In this document: piece after piece, positions 51,620 to 61,293 of the stretch
Layout of the letters: every line of letters begins with the position of its first letter
Numbering within the stretch: the first letter of the stretch is position 1
Source of the DNA: JBALVT01 sp047612385
GTDB taxonomy: Bacteria > Pseudomonadota > Gammaproteobacteria > Pseudomonadales > Halieaceae
NCBI GenBank assembly: GCA_047612385.1
Contig: JBLGAR010000005.1
Span: 1-64,000 of the forward strand
Direction of reading: 5' to 3'
DNA: 64,000 bases
Made by a program: the position numbers and the translations under genes
Notes under the pieces: generated by a model
Database searches by the model: none
Told to the model about the DNA's origin: nothing
The model's input: the letters and a program-made list of their open reading frames with translations, nothing else

Positions 51620-53941
51620 CTAGAAGTTATATCTTGCTGTTAAACCGTAGGTGCGTTCTTGTAAGGTATTGGTCTGGGTGTAGGACCCACCTGTTAAAGC
51701 GATGTCATACTGATCCGGTCCCTGCTGAAAATTGATTTCATCTTCGTCGGTAGCATTCTTCACCCACAAAGATACATCCCAGGAGAGATCCGTGCCGCGC
51801 CATCCGGTATACAGGTTGAGCGTGCCGTAGCTTTCAAACGTCTCAGTGACATCGCCAATTCCGGCAGAGGCCTCTTGGTTCAGACGCTCATCTGACCACT
51901 TATAAAGCCCGCGAAGATAAACCTCGCTGTTGTCCAGGTTCCAGTAATATTCGGTATTCAATGTCAGCGACACTTCCGGCTCACCACTAATGGGGTCCCC
52001 GTCGATGTCGCAAAACCCTAGTACTTCGCCTGGTTCTCGCACATTACAAGGTGCCTCAGCGCCGTCCCATTCGCCTTTTGAATAGCTAAAGCTAGCGCCG
52101 GCATTCCAGGTCTCGCTCAGCAATATCCGCCCTTCAAGCTCTAGGCCGTAAAGGATGGCGTCACCGTTGTAGATGATTCCACCTGAAAGGTCTACGGGGG
52201 TGCCCGAATCATCGAGAACCTGCACGCCGCGAACAAATCCGAGGTAGCCATCGAATTTTTGGTAATAGAGCGCACCGTTTAGCGTCGCTCGGCCTGCCAT
52301 CAAGCGGCTCTTAAATCCGAGTTCCAAGGAGTCACTTTTCTCTTCATCATGGATCAAGTCGTCTTCACCATTGGGAAGAAAAACGATGTCTGGGTCGGGC
52401 ACGATCGAGATTCCGCTGCGACGATAACCTCGGTTATAGGCCCCGTAGATAGAGATGTCATCGGTGTAGTCCCAGCGAAGCTTCACAGAACCAGTTATGG
52501 CGTCCTCTTCGGTAGTTTCATTGTCGGCAGACACGGCCTGTAGCGGGAAGTTGGCTGCAATGCCGGCAGTTATGATGTCTTGAATCGGTTCAAAGGCGGG
52601 CGGAAAAAAGTTGGGCCCGCCAAACAAAATGGTTCCGGCTCTGAAACTCTCATAATCGGTCCAGCGCAGTCCTACTTCAAGTTGTGTTGTAGGGTTTAGG
52701 TAAAATGTGTTGAAAGTAAATAAAGCAATCTCTTTGGCATCAACCGGAATGGAGCCCTCACTGAAGAATGAAATTCCGGGTGCCCCGGCAGTCAGTGTGG
52801 TGTTGGCGTTGAATGCTGTGACGGTCTCTTGATCTCGATAATACGCGCCGACCATCCAGTCCCAGGAATCGTTGTCGGATGAGCTAAGTCGCAGTTCCTG
52901 GCTGATGCTATCCACCAGCGTATTGGCATTCTGATTGGTTAAAGCTTCGGGGTTGGTGATGTAATTTGCACGATCATTTTCGGTGCCGGAAAGTTTGTCT
53001 GAATCGGTGTACGCCGTCACCGATACCAGCTCCAGATCACCGATTTGCCAATCCAGAGTCAAGTTTGCGATATCGTATTCCAGGTTGCCGAAGTCATTGG
53101 ATTTGCCCAGTCCTCGGCGGTCTGTGGGGCTCAGTGATGGTCTGATACCCTGTGGGTCAGATCCTGACATCGCTTTAACATCATCGATTTCACGGTCTAA
53201 CCACTGCCATGTCAGAGTCGCTTCCAGATCTTCAGTGACAGCCCAAACAGTGGTGATTCGGGCAGATTTGGCTTCTGCCTCGGGCTCGTCCAAGCCCGTG
53301 GTAAGGTTTTCGACATCGTTGGCGAAGCTTTCGTCATACACCGCAGCGATGCGGGCCGCAAATTTCCCCTCAACAATGGGGCCGCCCCATGCGGCTTGAG
53401 TATTCAGGCCGTCATTACTGCCCGTGGTGAGTTGTACGTAGCCGGCACTTTCAAACAGATCCGGCCGCTTGGTGAGGATGTTGATCGCACCCGCCGGAGA
53501 AGTCGCACCTTGTAGAGTACCCTGAGGGCCGCGGAGTATTTCAAGCCGCTCAATGTCGTATAACAGCGAAAAAGCAATGTCTTGACGGATGTCGCCATCG
53601 TTCCAGTAAACGGTAACCGCAGCTGCGGCTCCCGCTTCGGGATCGGTTCCGACACCGCGCATTGATATGTTTGAGCTGCGCGCATTGGGTGAGGAAAGTG
53701 TCAATCCGGCAGTTTGTGTTTCGAGATCGCCAAAATTCAGAGCGGAAAACTTGTCGATGGCTTCGCCCGAGAGCACGTTAACAGTCGCGGATACATCCTG
53801 CAGTGTCTCCGTCCGTTTTTGTGCGGTTACGATTACTTCTTCTAGTATCAGTTGTGCAAAGGACGGCGAAGCCATGGCTGCTAATGCGGCTGCAATAGCA
53901 GTTTTAGACCTAATTGTCTGAGCGGGCTTGTTCAGTTTCAT
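51620..53941 (-). CDS. TonB-dependent receptor
   Basis: This 773-residue outer-membrane receptor has a signal peptide (AAALAAMASPSFAQ), a TonB box LEEVIVTAQKR, a plug (ETQTAGLTLSSPNARSSNIS, RLEILRGPQGTLQGATSPAG) and a barrel ending in ERTYGLTARYNF. The VTAQKRTETLQDV start is characteristic of the large subgroup found in sphingomonads and marine gammaproteobacteria, often for complex organic substrates. Its specific substrate cannot be inferred. It appears intact. Confidence 0.92.
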   Translation of the reverse strand: MKLNKPAQTIRSKTAIAAALAAMASPSFAQLILEEVIVTAQKRTETLQDVSATVNVLSGEAIDKFSALNFGDLETQTAGLTLSSPNARSSNISMRGVGTDPEAGAAAAVTVYWNDGDIRQDIAFSLLYDIERLEILRGPQGTLQGATSPAGAINILTKRPDLFESAGYVQLTTGSNDGLNTQAAWGGPIVEGKFAARIAAVYDESFANDVENLTTGLDEPEAEAKSARITTVWAVTEDLEATLTWQWLDREIDDVKAMSGSDPQGIRPSLSPTDRRGLGKSNDFGNLEYDIANLTLDWQIGDLELVSVTAYTDSDKLSGTENDRANYITNPEALTNQNANTLVDSISQELRLSSSDNDSWDWMVGAYYRDQETVTAFNANTTLTAGAPGISFFSEGSIPVDAKEIALFTFNTFYLNPTTQLEVGLRWTDYESFRAGTILFGGPNFFPPAFEPIQDIITAGIAANFPLQAVSADNETTEEDAITGSVKLRWDYTDDISIYGAYNRGYRRSGISIVPDPDIVFLPNGEDDLIHDEEKSDSLELGFKSRLMAGRATLNGALYYQKFDGYLGFVRGVQVLDDSGTPVDLSGGIIYNGDAILYGLELEGRILLSETWNAGASFSYSKGEWDGAEAPCNVREPGEVLGFCDIDGDPISGEPEVSLTLNTEYYWNLDNSEVYLRGLYKWSDERLNQEASAGIGDVTETFESYGTLNLYTGWRGTDLSWDVSLWVKNATDEDEINFQQGPDQYDIALTGGSYTQTNTLQERTYGLTARYNF

Positions 53942-54277
53942 AGTACTTGTCGCCTTTTTATAGATTATTCGCCACTGGCAGATCTATTCATGATCAACCG
54001 TCTACGCAGTGGCGTTTTTGGTCTTATTTTCCCCGAATTCTAATCTGATTTTTAGCGGCGAATTCGGCCTTTAGAAGCTTAACGTAGAGTAGATTCCAAG
54101 TAGGACTCAAAACATGACTAAAACGGTCAATATATGGCATCATTATGGCTTAGCTCCCTTTCAGTATAGCTCTTTAAACTGTGTGGGCTAACCGCATGCA
54201 GTGCCTGCCGGAAGCGAGGAATCGCCGATCTCATACAACTGTGCTAAGTTGACTCAAATTCGTAACCGAGCACAACT
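53942..54277. other. Intergenic region between divergent TonB receptor and aldolase genes
   Basis: These 336 bases separate two divergent genes. They hold an 8-bp inverted repeat (CCGAATTC at 54033-54040, GAATTCGG at 54060-54067) with a 19-base centre, possibly an operator. No T-run follows on either side. No gene is seen. Confidence 0.45.
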
Positions 54278-54916
54278 GTGGAGCCTAGAGAAGAGCTGGT
54301 AAAACGCTATAGAGAGCTTATTGAATCGGGGCTGGGAACGGGTAGTTCTGGCAATCTTTCGATGCGAGTCGACGCCGGAATGTTGATTACGCCTACAGGC
54401 ATTCCCGCAGGTGAGCTTTTGCCCGAGCAGGTGGTGCATATGAGTGTCAATGGCGAAGTATCACCGGGCCAGCTAATCCCCTCGAGTGAGTGGCATATGC
54501 ACGCGGTGGTCTACCGCGTGCGCCCTGAAATCGGTGGTGTTGTGCACTGTCATTCGCGTTATGCGACTATTCTGGCCTGCAGTCATCTTCCGATACCGGC
54601 TATCCACTACATGATCGCTGTTACAGGCAGCAATGAGGTTCCCGTGGCGCCCTATGCCAGATTTGGATCCAACGAGCTGGCTGAATCGGTTGTTGAGGGA
54701 CTTACAGGGCGACTTGCCACCTTACTGGCGAATCACGGCCAGCTGTCCATCGGCAAGGATTTGGATGAGGCAATGCGAGTGGCAGTTGAGGTTGAGGAAT
54801 TGGCGTCAATATATTGGGGCACGCTGGCAATAGGCGGCGGACAAACTCTCAGTAAGCGTGATATGGCTGAAGTTCAGGATGCGTTTACAAGCTATGGGCA
54901 GCAAGGTGAAACATAG
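54278..54916 (+). CDS. Class II aldolase/adducin family protein (fuculose-phosphate aldolase type)
   Basis: The 212-residue protein from GTG 54278 has the FucA-like fold: ELIESGLGTGSSGNLSMRVD, ITPTGIPAGEL, the zinc histidines in VHCHSRYATI, and the third ligand in LLANHGQLSIG. The family splits or epimerises sugar phosphates such as fuculose-1-phosphate or ribulose-phosphate. The substrate is not known. The hydrolase gene follows after 90 bases. Confidence 0.87.
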   Translation: MEPREELVKRYRELIESGLGTGSSGNLSMRVDAGMLITPTGIPAGELLPEQVVHMSVNGEVSPGQLIPSSEWHMHAVVYRVRPEIGGVVHCHSRYATILACSHLPIPAIHYMIAVTGSNEVPVAPYARFGSNELAESVVEGLTGRLATLLANHGQLSIGKDLDEAMRVAVEVEELASIYWGTLAIGGGQTLSKRDMAEVQDAFTSYGQQGET

Positions 54917-55006
54917 CGTGTCCTAGGCCTATTCGCAGGCCCGAGTCCAAGCCACAGTATTGAATTGAATAGGCCGCATAGCGATAATAATCGTCAGAGG
55001 ATTAGA

Positions 55007-55876
55007 ATGAATCATAAAGATGGCAAGTTTGCAGGCGCCCGTAGTGAGAGTATTTATTATCGCTATTGGACACCTCAAGAGCCGGCCCGAGCTGTGCTAC
55101 TGGTGGCACACGGTGCAGGGGAACACTGCGGTCGCTATGAGCATCTGGCCGAGTTTTTTACCCAGCAAGGTTTTGCTGTTGCCGCCCTGGATCATTCGGG
55201 CCATGGCCATTCGGATGGGGTGAGCGGTTTTGTTGCCGCCTTCGACGATTACATCGATACCCTAGAGATATTTCAGCGGCAGGTGAACACTGATTTGGGA
55301 CCACTGCCTATCATCTTGTTGGGCCACAGCATGGGAGGCCTTATAAGCGCGCGTTATTTGCTGGATCATCAGCGCGATTATGTCGCCTGTGTGTTATCCG
55401 GCCCTGCCATTAAATCGGATTTGGAACCTGGCTTTGTTCAAATGACGATAATTCGCCTGCTGTCTGCCTTGATACCCAAAGCTGGCGTACTGCAATTGGA
55501 TGCCAATGATGTGTGCAGAGACCCTGAGGTAGTGCGCAAATACAAAGAAGATCCACTGGTTCATCATGGGAAGTTGTCTGCTCGACTCGTTGAGGAGTTG
55601 TTTAAGGCCATGAATAAGGTCCAGGTCGGAGCACATACGCTGAGTTTACCGATGCTGATGTTGCATGGAAGCGAAGATAAAATGGCTTCACCGGCCGGAT
55701 CGCATTTCTTGAACGACAATATCGCGTCGACGCAAAAAGAAATGAAGATCTATCCGGGCCTCTACCACGAAATTTTTAATGAGCCGGAGCATCCGCAGGT
55801 AATGCGGGATATCCTGGACTGGCTAGAGTCGGCCCTCGAACTGCCCCGCCGCGCAGTGGGTGGATCGCAGCTGTAG
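55007..55876 (+). CDS. Alpha/beta hydrolase, monoacylglycerol-lipase type
   Basis: This 289-residue serine hydrolase has the Hydrolase_4 pattern of bacterial monoglyceride lipases: VAHGAGEHCGRYEHLAEFF, the nucleophile in LLGHSMGGLISARYL, aspartate in LHGSEDKMA, and histidine in YPGLYHEIFNEPE. ATG 55007 follows CAGAGG and is preferred to an upstream TTG at 54965. The substrate is probably a monoacylglycerol or similar ester, consistent with lipid use elsewhere in the window. Confidence 0.88.
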   Translation: MNHKDGKFAGARSESIYYRYWTPQEPARAVLLVAHGAGEHCGRYEHLAEFFTQQGFAVAALDHSGHGHSDGVSGFVAAFDDYIDTLEIFQRQVNTDLGPLPIILLGHSMGGLISARYLLDHQRDYVACVLSGPAIKSDLEPGFVQMTIIRLLSALIPKAGVLQLDANDVCRDPEVVRKYKEDPLVHHGKLSARLVEELFKAMNKVQVGAHTLSLPMLMLHGSEDKMASPAGSHFLNDNIASTQKEMKIYPGLYHEIFNEPEHPQVMRDILDWLESALELPRRAVGGSQL

Positions 55877-55950
55877 GCGCGGTACAAACCAGTCAAAGTG
55901 TAAGAAAAGCCAAAGTATAAAAACCATAATTAGACCGAAGGAATTTACCT

Positions 55951-56217
55951 ATGGCTCAGCCGAGCGAAGAACAAGCAGCGCTCTATTGGCGCAGAAACGT
56001 TTCCCTGATGATCAAACTGCTGATTATCTGGTTTGTTGTCAGTTTTGGTTTCGGAATCATTCTCGTCGACGTTTTAAATCAATTTAGCATCGGTGGCTAC
56101 AAGCTGGGTTTTTGGTTTGCGCAGCAGGGTTCTATCTATTGCTTTGTTGTTTTAATTTTTTACTACACTAGAAAAATGGCCGCTCTGGACAAAGAATTTA
56201 ACGTCGATCAGGACTAA
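55951..56217 (+). CDS. DUF4212 small symporter subunit
   Basis: This 88-residue protein has two membrane helices (LMIKLLIIWFVVSFGFGIIL and SIYCFVVLIFYYTRKM) with the DUF4212 signature YWRRN. DUF4212 proteins are found next to solute:sodium symporters of the VC_2705 family and are thought to be accessory subunits. It starts 75 bases after the lipase gene and lies 9 bases before the symporter ATG. Confidence 0.93.
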   Translation: MAQPSEEQAALYWRRNVSLMIKLLIIWFVVSFGFGIILVDVLNQFSIGGYKLGFWFAQQGSIYCFVVLIFYYTRKMAALDKEFNVDQD

Positions 56218-56226
56218 GGAGTGGGC

Positions 56227-57957
56227 ATGTCTTTGCAATCACTAACCTATTTATTTGTAGGCGGAACTTTTGCGCTCTACCTCGGTATTGCGTTTTGGGC
56301 GCGTGCCGGATCCACCAAAGATTTTTATGTGGCCGGAGGCGGAATCAATCCGGTGGCCAACGGCATGGCGACGGCGGCCGACTGGATGTCTGCTGCTTCG
56401 TTTCTATCCATGGCAGGATTGATCTCGTTTATGGGTTACGGAGGCTCGGTTTTTTTGATGGGCTGGACCGGGGGTTTCGTTTTACTGGCGATGCTACTGG
56501 CGCCTTACTTGCGAAAATACGGCAAATATACCGTGCCCGAGTTTATCGGGGATCGCTATTATTCGCGGACAGCCAGAGCCGTCGCGGTAGTCTGCCTCAT
56601 CATATGCTCGGTCACCTACGTCATCGGTCAGATGAAGGGAGTGGGTGTTGCATTCTCTCGTTTTCTTGAAGTGGAATACAGCACGGGTCTGTTGATTGGT
56701 ATGTGTATCGTCTTTTTCTACTCGGTGCTCGGTGGCATGAAGGGGATCACCTACACGCAGATCGCGCAGTACTGTGTTCTTATTCTTGCCTATACCGTAC
56801 CGGCAATTTTTATCAGTTTAAATCTCACGGGTAATCCCGTTCCCCAACTTGGTTTGGGAAGCACTATGACGGGTAGTGAAACCTATCTCTTGGATAAGTT
56901 AGACCAGGTGGTAATGGAGTTGGGTTTCAACCAGTACACGACTGACTTTCGTCTCAGTGGTATCAATATGTTTGCCTATACGATGTCGCTGATGATTGGC
57001 ACCGCTGGATTACCCCATGTGATTATCCGATTTTTTACCGTGCCCAAAGTCAGTGATGCGCGCAAGTCAGCTGGGTGGGCTTTGGTATTCATCGCAATTT
57101 TATACACTACCGCGCCGGCAGTTGCGGCAATGGCTAGATTAAACCTGATCCAGACCATTGAACCCATACCGGGAGAGCATCTTGTCTACGAAGATCGTCC
57201 CGCTTGGTTTAGCAATTGGGAGACAACAGGTCTGCTAAAATTTGAAGATAAAAATGGCGATGGGAGAATTCTTTACAGCGCTGATACTGCGCGCAACGAA
57301 ATGGTGAAAGTTGATCCGGATATTATGGTGTTGGCCAATCCCGAAATCGCCCAACTGCCAAACTGGGTGATCGCCCTTGTTGCAGCCGGTGGTTTGGCAG
57401 CGGCGCTGTCTACGGCTGCCGGTTTATTGCTGGCCATCTCGTCGTCAATTTCGCACGATTTACTCAAGGGCATGATCGCGCCCAACATCAGTGAAAAGCA
57501 GGAGTTACTTGCAAGCCGTTTGGCGATGGCTTTCGCGATTGCCGGAGCGGGCTATTTAGGGCTAAACCCTCCCGATTTTGCTGCGGGCACGGTGGCCCTG
57601 GCATTTGGTCTGGCGGCCTCGTCGATTTTTCCGGCGCTAATGATGGGGATCTTCTCCGACCGGGTGACGCGAGAAGGCGCTATCGCAGGAATGATCGCAG
57701 GTATTGGCGCGACGCTGTTCTATGTGTTTCAGCACAAGGGTGTGATGTTTGTTGCCTCAACCGCTTTTCTAGGTGATACAAGTCCCAATTGGTTTTTGGG
57801 TATCGAGCCAAATGCCTTTGGAGTTGTGGGTGCGGTGATTAATTTCTCGATAGCCATTTTGGTCTCTCGATTCACGCGCCAGACTCCGGATGAAGTGCGC
57901 AAGCTCGTGGCGTACATACGGGTACCTGGATCTGTTGACGCACCGAGAGAGCATTAG
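56227..57957 (+). CDS. Solute:sodium symporter (VC_2705 family, acetate-permease-like)
   Basis: This 576-residue protein has about 13 membrane helices with SSS-family motifs: FYVAGGGINPVANGMATAAD, FIGDRYYSR, GLPHVIIRFFTVPKVSDAR, AGGLAAALSTAAGLLLAISS and LAASSIFPALM. ATG 56227, 5 bases after AGGAG, is a better start than GTG 56221. A soluble insert (EPIPGEHLVYEDRP to DTARNE) separates two helices. With the DUF4212 subunit it probably imports acetate or another small carboxylate. Confidence 0.92.
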   Translation: MSLQSLTYLFVGGTFALYLGIAFWARAGSTKDFYVAGGGINPVANGMATAADWMSAASFLSMAGLISFMGYGGSVFLMGWTGGFVLLAMLLAPYLRKYGKYTVPEFIGDRYYSRTARAVAVVCLIICSVTYVIGQMKGVGVAFSRFLEVEYSTGLLIGMCIVFFYSVLGGMKGITYTQIAQYCVLILAYTVPAIFISLNLTGNPVPQLGLGSTMTGSETYLLDKLDQVVMELGFNQYTTDFRLSGINMFAYTMSLMIGTAGLPHVIIRFFTVPKVSDARKSAGWALVFIAILYTTAPAVAAMARLNLIQTIEPIPGEHLVYEDRPAWFSNWETTGLLKFEDKNGDGRILYSADTARNEMVKVDPDIMVLANPEIAQLPNWVIALVAAGGLAAALSTAAGLLLAISSSISHDLLKGMIAPNISEKQELLASRLAMAFAIAGAGYLGLNPPDFAAGTVALAFGLAASSIFPALMMGIFSDRVTREGAIAGMIAGIGATLFYVFQHKGVMFVASTAFLGDTSPNWFLGIEPNAFGVVGAVINFSIAILVSRFTRQTPDEVRKLVAYIRVPGSVDAPREH

Positions 57958-57971
57958 CGTAAACCTCCCCT

Positions 57972-58421
57972 ATGTTTACCAATAAACATGTCGTTGTGGC
58001 ACTTATTGTCGCACCTATACTGGCGGTGCTGGCCTGGTTGGCCATCGGAAGCTTTTTGGGGGAGCAGCCACACATGGCGGAAGCGGGAATGTCCTATCCC
58101 CTGGTGGCGCGCAGTAATTGCCGCTATGACAGTGGCCGCTGTGATTTGCAAAACGAGGATTTTAGTCTTTCGTTGCAGCTGGAGAACAACATCACGCTGG
58201 TAGTTTCTTCCAAGCATCCCCTGCGAGGAGTGATGGTGTCAGTTGGCGATGCGTCAATACAGCTTGTGCCGTCACCCATGCGCGCTGTTTCGAGCAACGG
58301 GATGCGTTGGCGACTCCAATTGCCGCAGCTTCCTCGAGCTAGTGATGTCATTCGTCTGGTCGCGGCCACGGAGCAGAATTCCTACTATGGGGAAACATCC
58401 ACACAATTTATCGCACTCTGA
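57972..58421 (+). CDS. Hypothetical membrane-anchored protein
   Basis: This 149-residue protein has an N-terminal membrane helix (VVVALIVAPILAVLAWLAIG), then a periplasmic part with a cysteine pair (SNCRYDSGRCDL) and beta-rich segments. No family is recognised. It follows the symporter by 14 bases, so it may belong to the same transcript and assist it; this is inference from position only. Confidence 0.6.
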   Translation: MFTNKHVVVALIVAPILAVLAWLAIGSFLGEQPHMAEAGMSYPLVARSNCRYDSGRCDLQNEDFSLSLQLENNITLVVSSKHPLRGVMVSVGDASIQLVPSPMRAVSSNGMRWRLQLPQLPRASDVIRLVAATEQNSYYGETSTQFIAL

Positions 58422-58485
58422 GTTGATTTTGACGCGGTTTTAGTTGATTTATAGGGAAGAGCAGCAATACTCAACGCAGTATTAC

Positions 58486-58497
58486 ATTAGATCTAAT
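58486..58497. promoter_or_regulatory. 12-bp perfect palindrome upstream of the sulfatase gene
   Basis: ATTAGATCTAAT is a perfect 12-bp palindrome ending 20 bases before the sulfatase ATG. It may be an operator. Short palindromes in AT-rich gaps also arise by chance. Confidence 0.25.
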
Positions 58498-58517
58498 AAT
58501 TCAAAAAGGAAAAATCT

Positions 58518-60047
58518 ATGTGTCTGGGAAAACGTACGCTGAACATCTTGCTGGGGCTCGGTCTTGCCTGGGCGATGCCTATACTGGCGGCTGAAAAGCC
58601 CAACATTTTAATTATGTGGGGTGACGATATAGGCATTACCAATATCAGCGCCTATAGCGATGGCATTATGGGATACCGCACTCCTAATATTGATCGTATT
58701 GCCGATGAGGGGATGCGTTTTACAGACTACTACGGCGATCAGAGCTGTACGGCGGGGCGATCCACTTTTATAACCGGCCAGGCGGGCCTGCGCACGGGGC
58801 TTACCAAGGTGGGATTACCCGGTTCGGAAATGGGGCTTCAGGATCGCGACGTGACCATAGCGGAGGTTCTCAAAACTCATGGCTATGCCACCGGGCAGTT
58901 TGGTAAGAATCATTTGGGAGACAAAGATAAATTTTTGCCGACCAACCACGGGTTTGATGAGTTTTTGGGCAATCTATACCATCTGAATGCTGAGGAAGAA
59001 CCTGAAGATCCTGACTACCCCAAGAACCCCGGCTTCGCAAAGCACTTTGGGCCTCGAGGTGTTATCCATTCCTATGCGGACGGCAGAATTGAAGATACCG
59101 GCCCGCTAACGCGCAAACGCATGGAAACCACTGATGAAGAGTTTGTGGTCGCCGCCAAAAAATTTGTTGCCAAGGCGGTGAGTGATGACCAGCCATTTTT
59201 TGTCTGGCTCAATACTACAGGTATGCATTTTCGCACCCATCCTGCCGACAAAAATATAGGCAAATCGGGGCAGGGGCCTTACAACGATGTGATGGTTGCG
59301 CACGATGAATTGATCGGCCAGATGTTGGATCAGCTGGATGATTTGAAGATTGCTGACAATACCATTGTCATGTACTCGACTGACAACGGAGTGCATTTCA
59401 ATACCTGGCCCGATGCAGGCATTACGCCCTTCCGCAGTGAAAAGAATACCAACTGGGAGGGTGCTTACCGCGTTCCAGCGGTGGTGCGCTGGCCTGGTAG
59501 AATACCTGCGGGCGTGGTTTCCAACGAAATAATGTCTCACCTCGACTGGATGCCTACACTGGCGGCGGCTGCGGGAGACTCAAACCTGAAACAGAACCTA
59601 CTCAAGGGCACGCGGGTGGGTAGCAAGAAGTCCAAACTCCATTTGGATGGCTACAATTTTATTCCCTATCTAACGGGAGAAGTCGACAAAGCGCCGCGGC
59701 GCGAGTTTCACTATCTGGATGATGGTGGTATGCCCGTGGGTGTGCGTGTCGGTGATTGGAAAATTGTTTACGCTGAAAACAGGGCGAAAACCATGGCACT
59801 GTGGGCTGAGCCGACCGTCACTTTGCGTATGTTCAAGTTGTTTAACCTGAGGCGCGACCCCTACGAACGCGCTGATCACAATTCCAATACTTATTGGGAC
59901 TGGGTGATTAGCAAAGCTCCACAGGGATACCTTGGCGTGAGCGTTACAACGCAGTTTCTGCAGACTTTCGCGGAGTATCCAGCCAGCCAGAAACCTGACT
60001 CCTGGTCGATCGACAAACTGACCGAGCGTTATCTCAACACTAAGTGA
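58518..60047 (+). CDS. Sulfatase, secreted (arylsulfatase type)
   Basis: Sulfatases remove sulfate esters from polysaccharides, steroids or small aryl sulfates. The 509-residue protein has a signal peptide ending MPILAA, the metal site LIMWGDDIG, and the formylglycine motif CTAGRS, whose cysteine must be oxidised by a maturase. Further metal and substrate residues lie in GKNHLGDKD and MYSTDNGVHFNTWPD. GAAAAATC separates a weak ribosome binding site from the ATG. The type of sulfate ester is unknown. Confidence 0.92.
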   Translation: MCLGKRTLNILLGLGLAWAMPILAAEKPNILIMWGDDIGITNISAYSDGIMGYRTPNIDRIADEGMRFTDYYGDQSCTAGRSTFITGQAGLRTGLTKVGLPGSEMGLQDRDVTIAEVLKTHGYATGQFGKNHLGDKDKFLPTNHGFDEFLGNLYHLNAEEEPEDPDYPKNPGFAKHFGPRGVIHSYADGRIEDTGPLTRKRMETTDEEFVVAAKKFVAKAVSDDQPFFVWLNTTGMHFRTHPADKNIGKSGQGPYNDVMVAHDELIGQMLDQLDDLKIADNTIVMYSTDNGVHFNTWPDAGITPFRSEKNTNWEGAYRVPAVVRWPGRIPAGVVSNEIMSHLDWMPTLAAAAGDSNLKQNLLKGTRVGSKKSKLHLDGYNFIPYLTGEVDKAPRREFHYLDDGGMPVGVRVGDWKIVYAENRAKTMALWAEPTVTLRMFKLFNLRRDPYERADHNSNTYWDWVISKAPQGYLGVSVTTQFLQTFAEYPASQKPDSWSIDKLTERYLNTK

Positions 60048-60104
60048 GTTATTGTTTAACGGGCTTGGGGTCTCCGGCGGTGTGAATATCCTGTGTGGAT
60101 TGAG

Positions 60105-60134
60105 TTCTGGCTGAGCAGGGTCAGCCAGAAGTTT
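60105..60134 (+). terminator. Terminator between convergent sulfatase and acyl-CoA dehydrogenase genes
   Basis: TTCTGGCTGA (60105-60114) and TCAGCCAGAA (60121-60130) form a perfect 10-bp stem with a 6-base loop, followed by GTTTTAT. It lies 58 bases past the sulfatase stop. Confidence 0.8.
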
Positions 60135-60146
60135 TATGCACCGGCT

Positions 60147-61283
60147 TTAAGCGGGCTGATGTTGTTGATGTGAGAATTCAGCGGCGATATCTTGGCCCAA
60201 TCTTTCGGTTAATTCTGCGCTGCATCCACAGCTCAATTCGATCTGCCTAGCCCACAGCGAATATCGAAACAGCGGATAGTCCCTGTCCACACCGATGCCT
60301 CCGTGCAGGTGCTGTGATGCCTGGCTTACTCGGTGCGTTGCGTCTCCGGTCCAGATCTTGGCTATTAGGACCGCCTCGCTGGCGTCCGCTGATTGGTCCA
60401 GTAACGAGATAGCCTGTTGTGATGTCAGGCGCAGGCACTCTACATCGATGAAGCAATCTGCAGCTCTGTGGCCCACGGCTTGAAAGGTCGCCACGGGAAC
60501 ACCAAACTGATGTCGCTGTGAGGTATAAGACGCCGTCATGCGCATCATTTTTTCACACAGCCCCGTTGCCATCGCTGAATAGGCGGCGGCGGTGGTTTCA
60601 AACATCCACTGGGCCAGCGCCTCAGCGGAATTATTTTGCGCCACTACCTCTGTGGCGAGCACGGCTTCCAATATCATTTCGAACTGAGTTTCAGGGGTGG
60701 TGGCTTGTTGCCGATTTAAGGTGACACCCTGGGCGCTTGGATCAACCAACAGTGCAATCAAACCCTCGTCGGACATAGCCGTAAGTAGAACTCGTTTGGC
60801 GCGATTCGCAAGAGGTACACAGTGCTTAACCCCTGTTATTGACCAGCCTCCGTCCACTTTTACTGCTCGAGTTTTGGGTCTAGCCAAATCCTCGTTCGCG
60901 GGCTCTATCATTGCAGCGCTCAATAGATTTCTGCCACACACCAGGTCGGACAGGTAGCTATCATTAATATCCTTGCTCGCAAAGCGTTGTAAGGTGTGAG
61001 CGGTACTCACTAGTGCGGTAATGACGGGAACCGGTGCCACAGTGCGGCCCACTTCCTCAATTAACAGACACAAGGTTTCAAAACCAAACCCCATACCGCC
61101 GTATTCTTCCTTGATGGCGACTCCTAGTAATCCCGCTTGTGCAAGATCCGCCCACAGTTTTTCATCGAAATGATCCGTCTGTGTTTCTATAACTTTAAGC
61201 CGATCGGGTTCAGTTTGGTCTCCCAGAATTTTCTTGGCGAGCTCTACGACTTCCAGTTGTTCTTCTGAATATGAAAAATCCAT
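60147..61283 (-). CDS. Acyl-CoA dehydrogenase, short subunit (FadE-like)
   Basis: This 378-residue flavoprotein begins MDFSYSEEQLEVVELAKKIL at 61283; the longer frame to 61370 overlaps its neighbour and is not conserved. It has an acyl-CoA dehydrogenase fold but weak FAD-site motifs (SITGVKHCVPLANRAKRVLL) and the C-terminal QASQHLHGGIGVDRDYPL. It starts 10 bases after the other dehydrogenase gene ends. Paired genes of this kind encode heterotetrameric dehydrogenases that act on steroid side chains in actinobacteria and proteobacteria. Confidence 0.85.
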   Translation of the reverse strand: MDFSYSEEQLEVVELAKKILGDQTEPDRLKVIETQTDHFDEKLWADLAQAGLLGVAIKEEYGGMGFGFETLCLLIEEVGRTVAPVPVITALVSTAHTLQRFASKDINDSYLSDLVCGRNLLSAAMIEPANEDLARPKTRAVKVDGGWSITGVKHCVPLANRAKRVLLTAMSDEGLIALLVDPSAQGVTLNRQQATTPETQFEMILEAVLATEVVAQNNSAEALAQWMFETTAAAYSAMATGLCEKMMRMTASYTSQRHQFGVPVATFQAVGHRAADCFIDVECLRLTSQQAISLLDQSADASEAVLIAKIWTGDATHRVSQASQHLHGGIGVDRDYPLFRYSLWARQIELSCGCSAELTERLGQDIAAEFSHQQHQPA

Positions 61284-61293
61284 GACAGTTCCT

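Noticed and set aside
54033..54067. CCGAATTC/GAATTCGG inverted repeat as a terminator
   Set aside because: The loop is 19 bases and no T-run follows; it is between divergent genes, where no terminator is expected.
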